DNA from: Xenorhabdus eapokensis
GTDB lineage: Bacteria > Pseudomonadota > Gammaproteobacteria > Enterobacterales > Enterobacteriaceae
Reading direction: 5' to 3'
Length of the DNA stretch: 64,000 bases
Assembly: GCF_001908105.1 (NCBI RefSeq)
Contig: NZ_MKGQ01000005.1
Location: 62,001 to 126,000 of the forward strand
In this document: piece by piece, positions 37,221-47,694 of the stretch
How the letters are laid out: each line of letters starts with the position of its first letter
Position numbering within the stretch: the stretch's first letter is position 1
Position numbers and translations under genes: made by a program
Notes under the pieces: model-generated
What the model saw: the letters and a program-made list of their open reading frames with translations, nothing else
Database searches by the model: none
What the model was told of the DNA's origin: nothing

Positions 37221-39086
37221 CTATTTAGCCAGATATTTCTCGATACTATTTTGAATGCCTGCCGCATCCAGCCCTAAATCAGCATGAAGCTCTTGTTGCG
37301 TTCCTTGTGGAATAAAGTCATCGGGTAAACCCAGATTCAATACGGGAACAGGTAACTTTTCCTGCATCAGCAGTTCGTTAATACCACTACCTGCACCGCC
37401 CATGATGGCATTTTCTTCCAAAGTCACCAGTAGCTCGTGGCTGGCTGCCATTTCCAGCACCAGCTCTTTGTCCAGCGGTTTGACAAAACGCATATCTACA
37501 ACAGTTGCATTCAGGGTTTCAGCCGCTTGCAGCGCATAGGATAATAATGTGCCAAAGTTAAGGATCGCAATGCGCTCTCCCTGACGGCGAATTACGCCCT
37601 TGCCGATTGGCAATGTTTCCAGCGGTTTGAGTTCAGCACCAGTCCCTGTACCGCGAGGATAACGAACAGCCGCAGGGCCTGCTTGATAATGATATCCGGT
37701 ATGCAGCATCTGGCGGCATTCGTTTTCATCGCTGGGTGCCATGATCACCATATTCGGGATGCAGCGCAGGAAAGAAAGATCAAAAGCGCCTTGATGGGTT
37801 TGACCATCAGCACCAACAATACCGCCACGGTCGATGGCAAACAAGACAGGCAGGTTTTGGATGGCGACATCGTGGATCACCTGATCATAAGCGCGTTGCA
37901 GGAAGGTGGAGTAAATGGCGACGATAGGTTTGTAGCCGCCAATAGCCAGACCTGCGGCAAAAGTGACGGAATGCTGCTCGGCAATCGCGACATCGAAATA
38001 TTGTTCAGGATATTCGCGGGAGAAGCGCACCATACCGGAACCTTCGCGCATGGCTGGGGTGATCGCCATCAGTTTTTTATCATGGGCGGCTTTTTCACAT
38101 AGCCAGTCACCGAAGATTTTGGAAAATGTCGGACGAGTCTCTGCGCTTTTGGGCAAAGAACCCGTTGAGGGATCGAATTTTGGGACGGCATGCCAACTGA
38201 TAGGATCTTTTTCCGCTGGTGCATAACCACGACCTTTTTTCGTCATGATATGCAGAAATTGTGGCCCTTTCAGTTCACGCATATTTTTCAAAGTCTGGGT
38301 TAGTGCCAGTACGTCATGACCATCAACAGGCCCGATATAGTTGAACCCAAGCTCTTCGAACAGCGTTCCAGGTACAACCATACCTTTCAGATGCTCTTCC
38401 GTTTTTTTCAATAACTCTTTGATAGGAGGTAGGTTGGAAAAAACTTTTTTACCACCTTCACGCAAGGTTGTATACAGCTTGCCTGACAGAAGCTGTGCCA
38501 GATGGTTATTCAATGCCCCCACGTTTTCAGAGATAGACATTTCGTTGTCATTGAGAATAACCAGCATGTCGGGATCGATATCGCCGGCATGGTTCATGGC
38601 TTCGAAGGCCATGCCCGCAGTAATGGCTCCATCCCCAATAACGCATACTGTCTTGCGGCCTTTACCTTCGTGTTTGGCTGCGATAGCCATACCTAAGCCA
38701 GCACTAATTGATGTGGATGAGTGGCCGACGCACAAAGTGTCATACTCACTTTCTTCTCGCCAGGGAAAGGGATGAAGGCCATTTTTTTGGCGAATGGTAT
38801 TAATGCGATCGCGACGTCCGGTTAAAATTTTGTGCGGGTAAGCCTGATGTCCAACATCCCAGACTAAATTGTCAAAAGGGGTTTTATAAACATAGTGGAG
38901 TGCGACGGTTAATTCGATAGCGCCAAGGCCGGAAGCAAAGTGACCACTGGAGCGGCTGACACTGTTCAGCAAAAATTGACGCAGTTCATCGCATAACTTT
39001 GGCAAGGTTTCTTTGGGTAGCAGGCGAAGCTCTTCTGGAGTTTCTGCCAATGCCAATGTTGGATATTTCGCTATATCAATGCTCAT
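37221..39086 (-). CDS. dxs: 1-deoxy-D-xylulose-5-phosphate synthase
   Basis: First enzyme of the non-mevalonate isoprenoid pathway; it condenses pyruvate and glyceraldehyde 3-phosphate using thiamine pyrophosphate. 621 residues, standard. Motifs: [37 protein letters not shown], the TPP/Mg motif [20 protein letters not shown] then [18 protein letters not shown], and the transketolase part [20 protein letters not shown] with [18 protein letters not shown]. It is the third gene of xseB-ispA-dxs; a gap of about 108 bases to ispA contains no obvious terminator. Confidence 0.98.
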   Translation of the reverse strand: MSIDIAKYPTLALAETPEELRLLPKETLPKLCDELRQFLLNSVSRSSGHFASGLGAIELTVALHYVYKTPFDNLVWDVGHQAYPHKILTGRRDRINTIRQKNGLHPFPWREESEYDTLCVGHSSTSISAGLGMAIAAKHEGKGRKTVCVIGDGAITAGMAFEAMNHAGDIDPDMLVILNDNEMSISENVGALNNHLAQLLSGKLYTTLREGGKKVFSNLPPIKELLKKTEEHLKGMVVPGTLFEELGFNYIGPVDGHDVLALTQTLKNMRELKGPQFLHIMTKKGRGYAPAEKDPISWHAVPKFDPSTGSLPKSAETRPTFSKIFGDWLCEKAAHDKKLMAITPAMREGSGMVRFSREYPEQYFDVAIAEQHSVTFAAGLAIGGYKPIVAIYSTFLQRAYDQVIHDVAIQNLPVLFAIDRGGIVGADGQTHQGAFDLSFLRCIPNMVIMAPSDENECRQMLHTGYHYQAGPAAVRYPRGTGTGAELKPLETLPIGKGVIRRQGERIAILNFGTLLSYALQAAETLNATVVDMRFVKPLDKELVLEMAASHELLVTLEENAIMGGAGSGINELLMQEKLPVPVLNLGLPDDFIPQGTQQELHADLGLDAAGIQNSIEKYLAK

Positions 39087-39194
39087 GCTATGCCTGTGTA
39101 AAATGCTATATCCGTTAGAAGTTGAATATTAAGAACCCTGTTATTATCAGTGTGTAATTTCTGGGTTCATCCCGTAAGGCGCTTTACCGGTTTT

Positions 39195-40127
39195 TTAGCT
39201 GTTTCTCTCAATAATAAAACCAGCCAATTGCTTTAAGGTTGTGGTGTCATATGACCGTTTTTCCAGCTCTGTCAGGGCGGCAAGCGCTTCTTCATACAGA
39301 TCTCTGGCTTTTTGTTGGGCTTGTTCTAAACCTAATAGTGCAGGGTAAGTATTTTTGCCGAGTTGCTGATCGTTACCCTGGCGCTTGCCAATAACTTCAG
39401 TATTGCCAATGACGTCCAAAATATCGTCATGTACCTGAAATGCCAGACCGATGGCTTGGGCATATTGTTCCAGCAACGGCAGTACTTCACGACCACGTTG
39501 CCCTGCACTATAAGCAGCCAATCGGACGGCTGAACGTATTAATGCACCTGTTTTATGTCGATGGATCTGTTCCAGCGAAGCGAGATCGATTTGTTTACCT
39601 TCTGCTTGCAAATCCAGTGATTGCCCGCCACACATGCCGGCAAAGCCGCTGGCGCTTGCCAGTTCAGCGATCATAGCAAGACGATCGGATAAGGCCACAT
39701 TGGGCATGTCCTGTTTTGCCAAAATCTCAAAGGCCAGTGATTGTAATGCATCACCCGCTAAAATAGCCTGACTTTCACCAAATTTGATATGACAGGTGGG
39801 TTGCCCACGACGTAAATCGTCATTATCCATTGCGGGTAAATCATCGTGGATCAATGAATAGGCATGAATGCACTCTATTGCTATAGCTGCGGCATCCAGA
39901 CTCTTTTTCGGGAGGCCAAACATTTCTCCCACACTGTAAACTAAAAATGGACGCAGCCGTTTTCCACCCAGCACTGCACCATATTGCATGGCTGTGCCTA
40001 ACGGGCTGTTTAAAAAGGGCAATGAAGAAAATATTGCCATCAGTTTGTCAGTGGTATGTTGCTGACAAGCGAGCAGTCTTTTTTCAAAAAATTGCTCTTC
40101 AAAAGGAGCCTTATAGTGTTCAGACAT
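39195..40127 (-). CDS. ispA: Farnesyl diphosphate synthase
   Basis: Adds two isopentenyl diphosphate units to dimethylallyl diphosphate, giving farnesyl diphosphate. The frame opens inside xseB, but ATG 40127, 4 bases after the xseB stop, gives MSEHYKAPFEEQFFEKR and 310 residues (E. coli 299). The two Asp-rich substrate motifs are LIHDDLPAMDNDDLRRG and FQVHDDILDVIGNTEVIG; GGKRLRPFLVY and IHRHKTGALIRSAVRL are also conserved. The N-terminus is about 10 residues longer than in E. coli. It is coupled to xseB and followed by dxs. Confidence 0.96.
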   Translation of the reverse strand: MSEHYKAPFEEQFFEKRLLACQQHTTDKLMAIFSSLPFLNSPLGTAMQYGAVLGGKRLRPFLVYSVGEMFGLPKKSLDAAAIAIECIHAYSLIHDDLPAMDNDDLRRGQPTCHIKFGESQAILAGDALQSLAFEILAKQDMPNVALSDRLAMIAELASASGFAGMCGGQSLDLQAEGKQIDLASLEQIHRHKTGALIRSAVRLAAYSAGQRGREVLPLLEQYAQAIGLAFQVHDDILDVIGNTEVIGKRQGNDQQLGKNTYPALLGLEQAQQKARDLYEEALAALTELEKRSYDTTTLKQLAGFIIERNS

Positions 40128-40131
40128 AAAT

Positions 40132-40389
40132 TTACTCAGCATCGGACGAAAATTCATCAAGAGGCGATTGTGCATCATGGTTCAGTAAAATTTGCACTCG
40201 TTGCTCCGCTTGTTGAAGTGTTTTCTGTCCTTGTCTTGCAAGTTGAATACCACGTTCAAATTCATTCAACGCATCTTCTAATGGGAGTTCCCCGGATTCC
40301 AGCCGAATCACAATTTCCTCTAGCTCTTTAAGAGAATCCTCGAATGCTGGCATTTTTTCGGTTGCTGATGTTTGATTTGCTTTAGACAT
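40132..40389 (-). CDS. xseB: Exodeoxyribonuclease VII small subunit
   Basis: An 85-residue protein; several copies cap the XseA catalytic subunit of exonuclease VII. The core is the helical hairpin [20 protein letters not shown] then [20 protein letters not shown], matching the family. N- and C-terminal tails are hydrophilic and acidic. It is the first gene of the xseB-ispA-dxs operon and is divergent from thiI. xseA is not nearby. Confidence 0.95.
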   Translation of the reverse strand: MSKANQTSATEKMPAFEDSLKELEEIVIRLESGELPLEDALNEFERGIQLARQGQKTLQQAEQRVQILLNHDAQSPLDEFSSDAE

Positions 40390-40638
40390 AATGGCTTAAC
40401 ATGTGATTATTTAACGAATTACAGCAAGTTCGTTACAGAATTGCAGAGTACCCTACTACACCAAGAAAAATAAATCATGTATTACCACTATTTTTTTATA
40501 GTCGGTTTTTGCCGTCGATTTTTTACAGGTGATAAGCCAGATGGTGTTATACTCTGCGCCCTATCCAACTGAACACTTAAGAACAATCATGGATATTGTT
40601 TGTGATAGTTCTACATTGAATGACTACTATATCTTACT

Positions 40639-42087
40639 ATGAAGTTTATCATTAAATTATTCCCAGAAATTACAATTAAGAGCCAGACCGTCCGCTTGCG
40701 CTTTATTAAAATTCTTGCCAGCAATATCCGCAATGTGTTGAAGACCTTCGGAGAAGGTATTGCTGTTGTTCGCCATTGGGATAATATCGAAGTTCGGGTT
40801 AAGGATGATAACCTCGGTGCGGAAATTTGTGACGCACTGACACGTATTCCAGGTATTCACCATATCCTGCAAGTAGAAGAGCGAGATTTTCGTGATCTGC
40901 ATCATATCTTTGAGCAAACTTACGAAACATATGGTCATTTACTGCATGGTAAAACATTTTGTGTTCGCGTAAAGCGTCGTGGTAAACACAGTTTTACATC
41001 CAATGAAGTTGAACGTTATGTCGGTGGCGGGCTGAATCAACATATTGAATCAGCCAAGGTGAAACTAACTAAGCCTGATGTCACCGTGAATCTGGAAATT
41101 GATCAGGATAAGCTGATTCTGGTTAAAGCCCGTCATGAAGGAATTGGCGGGTTTCCTATCGGTACGCAGGAAGATGTACTGTCACTCATTTCCGGTGGCT
41201 TTGATTCCGGCGTTTCCAGCTATATGTTGATGCGTCGTGGCTGCCGTGTGCACTACTGTTTCTTTAATCTTGGTGGCGCAGCCCATGAAATTGGCGTAAA
41301 GCAGGTTGCCCATTATTTGTGGAATCGATTTGGTAGTTCGCATAAAGTCCGTTTCGTTGCTGTTAATTTTGAACCTGTCGTGGCTGAAATTCTGGAAAAA
41401 GTTGACGATGGGCAAATGGGCGTTGTGCTGAAAAGGATGATGGTCAGGGCAGCTTCCAAAGTTGCAGAGCGTTATGGTGTACAGGCGATCGTAACCGGTG
41501 AGGCTCTGGGGCAGGTATCCAGCCAAACCTTGACTAATTTAAGGTTGATTGACAATGTTTCAGATACGTTGATCCTCCGTCCTCTGATTTCCCATGATAA
41601 AGAGCACATTATTAAGCTGGCTCGTGAGATTGGCACCGAAGATTTTGCCCGTACTATGCCGGAATTTTGTGGGGTGATATCAAAAAGCCCGACAGTGAAA
41701 GCCGTTAAAGCCAAAATTGAAGCAGAGGAAAACAATTTTGACTTTGAGATTTTAGAACGCGTGGTTAGTGAAGCTCAGAATCTGGATATCCGCCAAATTG
41801 CGGAGCAATCCAGTGAGCAAGTGGTGGAAGTGGAAATGGTCTCTGCACTTTCTCCTAATGATGTATTGTTGGATATCCGTTCCCCTGATGAACAGGATAA
41901 TTGTCCGTTAAATATCGATAATATTGAAATCCAATCATTGCCTTTCTATAAACTGGGCACTCAGTTTGGTGATCTGCCGAAAGAAAAAACGTATCTGCTT
42001 TATTGTGAGCGTGGTGTGATGAGCCGTTTACAGGCACTTTATCTGCGTGAACAAGGCTTCGACAATGTGAAGGTATATCGGCCTTAA
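40639..42087 (+). CDS. thiI: tRNA sulfurtransferase ThiI
   Basis: ThiI makes 4-thiouridine at position 8 of tRNA and passes sulfur to ThiS for thiamine. 482 residues, the E. coli length. A ferredoxin-like and THUMP region (residues 1-165) is followed by the PP-loop [21 protein letters not shown] catalytic Cys sits in [16 protein letters not shown]. The C-terminal rhodanese domain carries the persulfide Cys in [18 protein letters not shown]. It is divergent from xseB. The Shine-Dalgarno sequence is weak at the chosen ATG. Confidence 0.97.
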   Translation: MKFIIKLFPEITIKSQTVRLRFIKILASNIRNVLKTFGEGIAVVRHWDNIEVRVKDDNLGAEICDALTRIPGIHHILQVEERDFRDLHHIFEQTYETYGHLLHGKTFCVRVKRRGKHSFTSNEVERYVGGGLNQHIESAKVKLTKPDVTVNLEIDQDKLILVKARHEGIGGFPIGTQEDVLSLISGGFDSGVSSYMLMRRGCRVHYCFFNLGGAAHEIGVKQVAHYLWNRFGSSHKVRFVAVNFEPVVAEILEKVDDGQMGVVLKRMMVRAASKVAERYGVQAIVTGEALGQVSSQTLTNLRLIDNVSDTLILRPLISHDKEHIIKLAREIGTEDFARTMPEFCGVISKSPTVKAVKAKIEAEENNFDFEILERVVSEAQNLDIRQIAEQSSEQVVEVEMVSALSPNDVLLDIRSPDEQDNCPLNIDNIEIQSLPFYKLGTQFGDLPKEKTYLLYCERGVMSRLQALYLREQGFDNVKVYRP

Positions 42088-42103
42088 TTTGTCCTTAAAG
42101 AAC

Positions 42104-42139
42104 CAGGCTGCTTACGGAACTGATCCCATAGGCAGCCTG
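42104..42139. terminator. Terminator between thiI and yajL
   Basis: Arms CAGGCTGC / GCAGCCTG around a 20-base loop, between convergent genes. The following T content is modest (TGTTGTC). Confidence 0.55.
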
Positions 42140-42170
42140 TGTTGTCTCTCTCCTTTATAAGGCGAGATGA

Positions 42171-42767
42171 TTATTGGATGTTTTGGTAATGATTAATGCC
42201 AGGTGGTAAAACGAGTTGGGCGGCAACTTCTGCGGCTTTCTCTTTTCCTTTCAACAATTCAATCAGTTTCAAGGCGAAGTCAAAAGCAGTGGCAGGCCCT
42301 TGGCTGGTCAGTAAGTTAACCCGTTCGTCAAAATAAACGCGTTTATCAATCCATTTTTCTGGTGCAATCTTATCCTGCATACTGGGATAGCCAGTCATAT
42401 TGCCGACAGGAAAAAGTTGATGATATTCCAATACGATCGCCGGAGAAGCACAGATTGCTGCAATGATTTTTCCCTGACTTTGTGCGGTTCGAATTTTTTC
42501 TACTACCAGTAAGCTGTCACGAAAACATTCTGCGCCTTTTATGCCTCCCGGCAGAATAATGGCGTCAAAATCGTCGTCAACGACATTCACCAAGGGGACA
42601 TCAGCAACGATTTTGACGCCGCGTGAGCAGGTCAATGTGAGGGAACCATCGGTTTCCGCACTGGCTACGGTAACATTCACTCCCGCCCGGACAAGCAAAT
42701 CAATCGTCGTAACAGCCTCGGTTTCTTCACTACCGTGGGCGAGACAAATAAGGGCTGAGGCGCTCAT
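42171..42767 (-). CDS. yajL: DJ-1/PfpI family protein YajL
   Basis: A DJ-1-superfamily protein linked to repair or protection from glyoxal-modified proteins and oxidative stress. The frame opens at 42836, but [20 protein letters not shown] at 42767 is the family start, giving 198 residues. The nucleophile elbow is [13 protein letters not shown] with the reactive Cys, and the acidic partner is in [22 protein letters not shown] and [20 protein letters not shown] complete the fold. It overlaps the end of panE by 38 bases, as in related genomes, so the two are coupled. Confidence 0.95.
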   Translation of the reverse strand: MSASALICLAHGSEETEAVTTIDLLVRAGVNVTVASAETDGSLTLTCSRGVKIVADVPLVNVVDDDFDAIILPGGIKGAECFRDSLLVVEKIRTAQSQGKIIAAICASPAIVLEYHQLFPVGNMTGYPSMQDKIAPEKWIDKRVYFDERVNLLTSQGPATAFDFALKLIELLKGKEKAAEVAAQLVLPPGINHYQNIQ

Positions 42768-43641
42768 ATTTTTCCTCCTTGCGTTTAATGTAATGATAAA
42801 CAGCCGTATTTTCTGCAATTGACAAACCGTGAACACGAGCTCGACGCATTAAAAAACCGGTAATGTAGTCTATTTCTGTATGTCGCTGTGCCCGTATATC
42901 TTGCAGCATGGATGAGTAATTTTCAGCGGTTTGCTCAATCACGCTCATGACGTAATCAATCAATGTCTGTTGGGTTGTATGGATACTATCATGTTCCATG
43001 ACTTGGTAAATTTCGCCACACAATGCCTTAATTTGTGTCTGGTGATGCCGTAAATCACCATTTTTGCAGTCATAGATGACGGTGAGGGGATTAATGACAC
43101 AGTTGACGGCAAGTTTCATCCAACTGATAGCCTGTATTTCATTGTGCCATGCTACATCGGGCAGGGCACTGTGTAAAATATCGGCCAGATTGCTGAATCT
43201 GGCGGCATTGGCTGTTATGGCACCAATGTGAGTCATCCCTTGTGACTTATAGTACACAATACTATTTTTTCGATAGGCGCCATGCGTAGTTACGCCAAGT
43301 AAAATGGGATTGGGTAGAGACCTGAATTCCTCTTGGGTTCCCATTCCATTGTGCAATAGCAGAATTGGGCAATGGGGGAAAAGTTTGTCAGCAAGGTGAT
43401 TGATTGCGTCAGAAACTTGCCACGCTTTTAAACAAACAAGAAGTAATTTACTTTCAGCAAGGTGTTTTTCATCGTTGGCAGGGAATTGTTGATTAAAAGC
43501 CTGACCATGAAAGTTTTCGATCTGGACGGAAATAACAGGCTGTGGAACTCTTAGCCATCCCTGAACACTATGATTTTGTTGGGATAGGGCGGCAAGCCAT
43601 AGTTTACCGATAGCGCCACAGCCAAGAACGGTTATTTTCAT
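42730..43641 (-). CDS. panE: 2-dehydropantoate 2-reductase
   Basis: Reduces ketopantoate to pantoate with NADPH on the route to coenzyme A. 303 residues. The nucleotide-binding motif is [34 protein letters not shown] carries the catalytic Lys region, and [20 protein letters not shown] the second conserved Lys/Asn set; [20 protein letters not shown] is the usual substrate-binding helix. ATG 43641 gives a good family N-terminus, with CAGGAAG upstream. It is divergent from yajQ and cotranscribed with yajL. Confidence 0.95.
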   Translation of the reverse strand: MKITVLGCGAIGKLWLAALSQQNHSVQGWLRVPQPVISVQIENFHGQAFNQQFPANDEKHLAESKLLLVCLKAWQVSDAINHLADKLFPHCPILLLHNGMGTQEEFRSLPNPILLGVTTHGAYRKNSIVYYKSQGMTHIGAITANAARFSNLADILHSALPDVAWHNEIQAISWMKLAVNCVINPLTVIYDCKNGDLRHHQTQIKALCGEIYQVMEHDSIHTTQQTLIDYVMSVIEQTAENYSSMLQDIRAQRHTEIDYITGFLMRRARVHGLSIAENTAVYHYIKRKEEKYERLSPYLSRPR

Positions 43642-43767
43642 ATTTCTTCCTGATCTGAAAATAGGGGAGTTGCAAAAAGATCGCTGAACTTCCGGAGTAT
43701 AGAGCTTTTGTCAATAATGGAAAGCGGTTATCATGCCGATTTATTGATTCGCCGGAGGTGACGGGTA

Positions 43768-44259
43768 ATGCCATCATTTGATATTGTTTCTGAAGTTGAT
43801 ATGCAAGAAGTGCGCAATGCAGTAGAGAACGCACAGCGGGAATTAAGCAATCGTTGGGATTTTCGTAACGTCCCCGCGAGTTTTGAATTAAACGAAAAGA
43901 ATGAATCGATCAAAATTGCCAGTGAATCTGATTTTCAGGTGAACCAACTCGTCGATATTCTGCGTGAAAAGTTTGCTAAACGTGGAATTGATGGCTCTGT
44001 AATCAATATTCCTGAAAATATGGTTCATAGCGGCAAAACGTATAGTGTAGAAGCCACTTTACTGCAAGGTATCGATACGCCGTTAGCGAAAAAAATTGTG
44101 AAGCTGATTAAAGACAGTAAGCTGAAGGTACAGGCTCAAATTCAGGGTGAGCAAGTACGGGTAACTGGTAAGGCACGTGACGATTTGCAAAGTGTTATTG
44201 CATTGGTTCGTGGCGCAGAATTAGGGCAGCCTTTCCAGTTTACTAATTTCCGCGATTAA
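43768..44259 (+). CDS. yajQ: YajQ family cyclic-di-GMP-binding protein
   Basis: 163 residues, the standard YajQ length. Conserved text: [40 protein letters not shown], and the C-terminal [20 protein letters not shown] then [20 protein letters not shown]. Homologues bind nucleotides, including cyclic-di-GMP in Xanthomonas, and act with a transcription factor; the role in enteric bacteria is not settled. GGAGG precedes the ATG. It is monocistronic between divergent panE and convergent yajR, with a terminator at 44296. Confidence 0.95.
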   Translation: MPSFDIVSEVDMQEVRNAVENAQRELSNRWDFRNVPASFELNEKNESIKIASESDFQVNQLVDILREKFAKRGIDGSVINIPENMVHSGKTYSVEATLLQGIDTPLAKKIVKLIKDSKLKVQAQIQGEQVRVTGKARDDLQSVIALVRGAELGQPFQFTNFRD

Positions 44260-44295
44260 TTTTTGTCATTATCCTAATAGTGAATAATTAATCAT

Positions 44296-44321
44296 AGTAC
44301 GGTGTTTGGTAACACCGTACT
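44296..44321. terminator. Terminator between yajQ and yajR
   Basis: Perfect 11-base arms AGTACGGTGTT / AACACCGTACT with a TGGT loop, between convergent genes. Confidence 0.8.
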
Positions 44322-44345
44322 TGTTATAAATACTAAATACCCAAG

Positions 44346-45713
44346 CTATTTATGGGATAATACAAGCTGTTCTAACTGATCACGATTGGTTAGTTTCGTA
44401 TCAACTTTGATATACGCACTAAATTCTTCTGGTGCGATGACAACATCTTTTACGCCGGCTTGCGCCAATATCTTTTTCTCCAATATCTCAGAATTGTTTA
44501 GCTGTTCTGGCAAGATGAGCCTGATACTACTGACATAGGGGGGTTGCCGTAAGGTCAGACTGACAATAAACCAGAATGCCGTCAGCGCGATGCCAGCCAT
44601 AAAGACGAGCGATGCGCCTTGCCATTCGTAAAGCATTCCTCCAAGAAAACCACCCAAAGCAACGCCAAGGAATTGGCTGGTAGAGTAAATCCCCATGGCA
44701 GTGCCTTTGTAACCCGCAGGTGCTTCTTTGCTAATCAGTGAAGGCAAGATAGCTTCCATGATATTAAATGCAAGGAAGAAAATCTGAATGCCTGCAAAGA
44801 TCCCCCAAAGATGCGATCCCTGAGACCATAAAACGGCTTCAGCGATGAATAGCATACCTATACACAGCAAAAATACCTGTTTCATGCGACGTTTTTTTTC
44901 TGCGTAGATAATGAAAGGCAGAACGGCGACAAAAGAGATAAGGGTAGTAATTAAATATACTTTCCAGTGTTGTTGTGGAGGAAAGCCTGCCTTTTCCATA
45001 ATAAGGGGAAGGGCGACAAAGCTCGACATCAATAAGGTATGCAGGCAGAGAATACCAAAATTCAGTTTTATCAGTTGCGGATCTGAAAGTACACGTTTGA
45101 AGCTACCGCGTGCGATACCTGATTCACGATTTAGCAAATGGTTGTGTGTATTTGGTACGGCAAACAGTGTGATCAGGATCGCGCAGCCAGCAAGGATTGC
45201 AATTGCCCCAAATAAGCCATTTAAACCGATTTGGTGGGTAATAATAGGGCCGGCAACAATTGCAAAGGCAAATGTAATGCCAAAGCTAATGCCGATAAAT
45301 GCCATTGCTTTTGTTCGATTCTGCTCACGAGTCAGGTCTGAAAGTAATGCCATGATAGCGGCGGATATTGCCCCTGTGCCTTGCAAAGCTCGCCCGATAA
45401 TAATTCCCCAAATAGAGTCGCTTAAGGCGGCAATAACACTGCCTAATGCAAAAATGAGAAGCCCGCCGATGATTAAAGGTTTCCTGCCAATTTTGTCTGA
45501 TAGTAGCCCAAATGGGATCTGGAATATTGCTTGTGTTAAGCCGTAGATGCCAATGGCAATCCCAATCAGCGCTTCAGTCGCATCACGTAACGCTAAACCA
45601 TAGGTCGTCAGAACAGGCAGAACCATGAACATGCCTAACATGCGCAGGGAGAAAACAGAACCTAAACCCCATGTTGCCCGAAGTTCAAGCGGAGTCATTT
45701 TATTATCGTTCAT
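44346..45713 (-). CDS. yajR: Major-facilitator transporter YajR
   Basis: A 12-helix MFS drug-type exporter with a small C-terminal cytoplasmic domain. The frame opens at 45746, but ATG 45713, 6 bases after TGAGGT, gives MNDNKMTPLELRATWGLGSV and 455 residues (E. coli 454). Motif A is FGLLSDKIGRKPLIIGGLL, and LQGTGAISAAIMALLSDLTR is typical. The last 70 residues (from about LPEQLNNSEILEKKI) form the ferredoxin-like YAM domain seen in YajR structures. Substrate is unknown. It lies on the same strand as the cyo operon and directly downstream of it, with a terminator between. Confidence 0.95.
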   Translation of the reverse strand: MNDNKMTPLELRATWGLGSVFSLRMLGMFMVLPVLTTYGLALRDATEALIGIAIGIYGLTQAIFQIPFGLLSDKIGRKPLIIGGLLIFALGSVIAALSDSIWGIIIGRALQGTGAISAAIMALLSDLTREQNRTKAMAFIGISFGITFAFAIVAGPIITHQIGLNGLFGAIAILAGCAILITLFAVPNTHNHLLNRESGIARGSFKRVLSDPQLIKLNFGILCLHTLLMSSFVALPLIMEKAGFPPQQHWKVYLITTLISFVAVLPFIIYAEKKRRMKQVFLLCIGMLFIAEAVLWSQGSHLWGIFAGIQIFFLAFNIMEAILPSLISKEAPAGYKGTAMGIYSTSQFLGVALGGFLGGMLYEWQGASLVFMAGIALTAFWFIVSLTLRQPPYVSSIRLILPEQLNNSEILEKKILAQAGVKDVVIAPEEFSAYIKVDTKLTNRDQLEQLVLSHK

Positions 45714-45822
45714 GGATACCTCAAAAAATCTGGTATGACATTTCAATTAGGTGAGAGCAAACGAAAAAGAAGCGCTTGTAACCGAATAAGTTGTCATTGA
45801 ATAGAGATAAAAGAAAGGGAAA

Positions 45823-45848
45823 AGATGGCAGGTTTTACCCTACCATCT
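45823..45848 (-). terminator. Terminator of the cyoABCDE operon
   Basis: AGATGGCAGG / CCTACCATCT arms (one mismatch) with a TTTTAC loop, just after the cyoE stop. Read on the minus strand it is followed by TTTTCCC. Confidence 0.7.
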
Positions 45849-45853
45849 AAATA

Positions 45854-46738
45854 TTACCAGACGTAAGTCAACAGGTTTTCTGGAGATGCTGTTGAATCTA
45901 CAGACATCATGACGCTTAATGACATGATAGCGACGATAGAAAACAGAAATAACTTACGGGCCCAAATACGGTCATCAGAGGTCTTATAACCTGATAATGC
46001 CATACCCAACCACCAGATGCTCACTGCGGCAGCTACGATAAGGTATTTATAACCTGCATAACCACTGATAGTCAGCATCAAAGTAGCAATCATAAAGGCC
46101 AGAATATACAAAGTGATGTGGTTTTTCGCGACAGAAATACCTTTAATCACAGGTAATACTGGGATGTTGGCCGCTTGATAATCTTTGAACCGAAAAATAG
46201 CAATGGCGTAAGAGTGGGGCATTTGCCACAAACTGAAGATCAGTAATAAGATCAACGCGCCTGTATCGAAATGCCCTGTTACTGCACAGTAACCAATCAC
46301 GGGAGGTGCTGCGCCTGACAGGCTACCAACCAGCGTGCCATAAACAGATTTTCTTTTCATGTAGAGGCTATAAACCCCAACATAAACGATAAATCCGATG
46401 AGAGCTAACTGCATTGCTAAGACATTGGCTGCTACATAGAGCAGCACTATGCCAGCAATACCTAACACTGAGGCGTAAATCAGGCTGATTTTCGGATCGA
46501 TAAGCCCTTTCACAAGGACCCTTTCTTTCGTTCTTTCCATGATACGGTCAATATCGCGGTCGATATAGTTGTTGAATACACAACCCGATGCTACCACCAG
46601 CGATACCCCGACCATCGTTGCAAAGAACAAGGGGTAATCTATTACGCCCTTGGAAGCGAGTAGAAAACCACCAATCGCAGAAATTAGATTTCCGAAAATA
46701 ATTCCTGGTTTGGTCACTTGCAGGTATTGCTTAATCAT
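45854..46738 (-). CDS. cyoE: Protoheme IX farnesyltransferase
   Basis: Makes heme O from heme B by adding a farnesyl group; needed for the high-spin heme of cytochrome bo3. 294 residues with about eight membrane helices. The UbiA-family Asp-rich motifs are [19 protein letters not shown] and the later [22 protein letters not shown] 46738 lies 12 bases after cyoD. Last gene of the cyo operon. Its farnesyl donor is the product of ispA, also in this window. Confidence 0.97.
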   Translation of the reverse strand: MIKQYLQVTKPGIIFGNLISAIGGFLLASKGVIDYPLFFATMVGVSLVVASGCVFNNYIDRDIDRIMERTKERVLVKGLIDPKISLIYASVLGIAGIVLLYVAANVLAMQLALIGFIVYVGVYSLYMKRKSVYGTLVGSLSGAAPPVIGYCAVTGHFDTGALILLLIFSLWQMPHSYAIAIFRFKDYQAANIPVLPVIKGISVAKNHITLYILAFMIATLMLTISGYAGYKYLIVAAAVSIWWLGMALSGYKTSDDRIWARKLFLFSIVAIMSLSVMMSVDSTASPENLLTYVW

Positions 46739-46750
46739 TCAAATCAACCC

Positions 46751-47083
46751 TTAATCAACCATCATATTGATGTTCAGGTTGTACATAATCCACAGGGAGC
46801 CAACAACAACGATAGCGATGACCACTAATGTGAAGATTAAGGCAACGAGGTTCCAACGCTCTTCAGACGATGTATTCATGTGCAGGAAGCAGATGAAATG
46901 AATAAAGATCTGAATAACAGCCATAGCGACTACTGTCACCAGAATGGTGCTGTGTGAAGCCGTGCCATCCATCACCATCCAGAATGGGATCACGGTCAGT
47001 ATGACTGACAGAACAAAACCAATCAGATAGGTTTTGAAGCTACCGTGGCTTGCGCCGGAATGAGAAGTATTTGGATGACTCAT
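46751..47083 (-). CDS. cyoD: Cytochrome bo3 oxidase subunit IV
   Basis: A small three-helix subunit that stabilises the oxidase. The frame opens at 47128, but ATG 47083, overlapping the cyoC stop by one base (TAATG), gives [20 protein letters not shown] and 110 residues. Core text: [40 protein letters not shown] and a last helix ending [10 protein letters not shown]. Confidence 0.96.
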   Translation of the reverse strand: MSHPNTSHSGASHGSFKTYLIGFVLSVILTVIPFWMVMDGTASHSTILVTVVAMAVIQIFIHFICFLHMNTSSEERWNLVALIFTLVVIAIVVVGSLWIMYNLNINMMVD

Positions 47084-47694
47084 TACATAGCCCCCATCAG
47101 ATAAACGACAGTAAATACACAGATCCATACAACGTCAAGGAAGTGCCAGAACAGGCTCAGGCAGTTCAGACGCATACGGTTCACATCAGTCAGGCCACGG
47201 CGTGAAACCTGAATCATCAGGATGACGATCCAAATCAGGCCTAAGGTGACGTGCAGACCATGAGTGGCAACCAGTGCGAAGAAGGCAGACAGGAACGCAC
47301 TACGGTCAGGGCCAAATCCTTCAGAGATCAGTTTATGGAATTCATATACTTCCATTGAAACGAAGCCAAGGCCAAACAGGAAGGTAATGAATAGCCACAA
47401 ATTAACCTGAGCAACTTTACCTTTATTCATGCACAGCATGGCGAAACCGTAGGTGATACTACTAAATAGCAGCAAAAAGGTTTCTACCAGTACAAATGGC
47501 AGTTCAAAAATATCCTTACCAGATGGGCCACCCGCAGTGCCGTTAACTAACACTGCGTAGGTAGCGAACAGACTTGCAAACAGAATCAAGTCACTCATCA
47601 GGTAGACCCAGAAGCCAAATACCTTGTTGGCTCCCGTATCGTGGTGCCCATGAGTATCATGGGCGGCTGTGTTGTTAAGGGTTTGAGTCGACAT
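47083..47694 (-). CDS. cyoC: Cytochrome bo3 oxidase subunit III
   Basis: A five-helix subunit III, 203 residues, the E. coli length. Typical text: [56 protein letters not shown] and [20 protein letters not shown]. Its His-rich N-terminus ([12 protein letters not shown]) is normal. Its start overlaps the cyoB stop by one base and its stop overlaps cyoD by one base, so cyoB-cyoC-cyoD are translationally coupled. Confidence 0.97.
   Translation of the reverse strand: MSTQTLNNTAAHDTHGHHDTGANKVFGFWVYLMSDLILFASLFATYAVLVNGTAGGPSGKDIFELPFVLVETFLLLFSSITYGFAMLCMNKGKVAQVNLWLFITFLFGLGFVSMEVYEFHKLISEGFGPDRSAFLSAFFALVATHGLHVTLGLIWIVILMIQVSRRGLTDVNRMRLNCLSLFWHFLDVVWICVFTVVYLMGAM

Noticed and set aside
44911..45546. 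A 211-codon + strand frame opposite yajR
   Set aside because: Antisense to an intact MFS gene; protein text is Ile/Pro/Lys-rich without family motifs.
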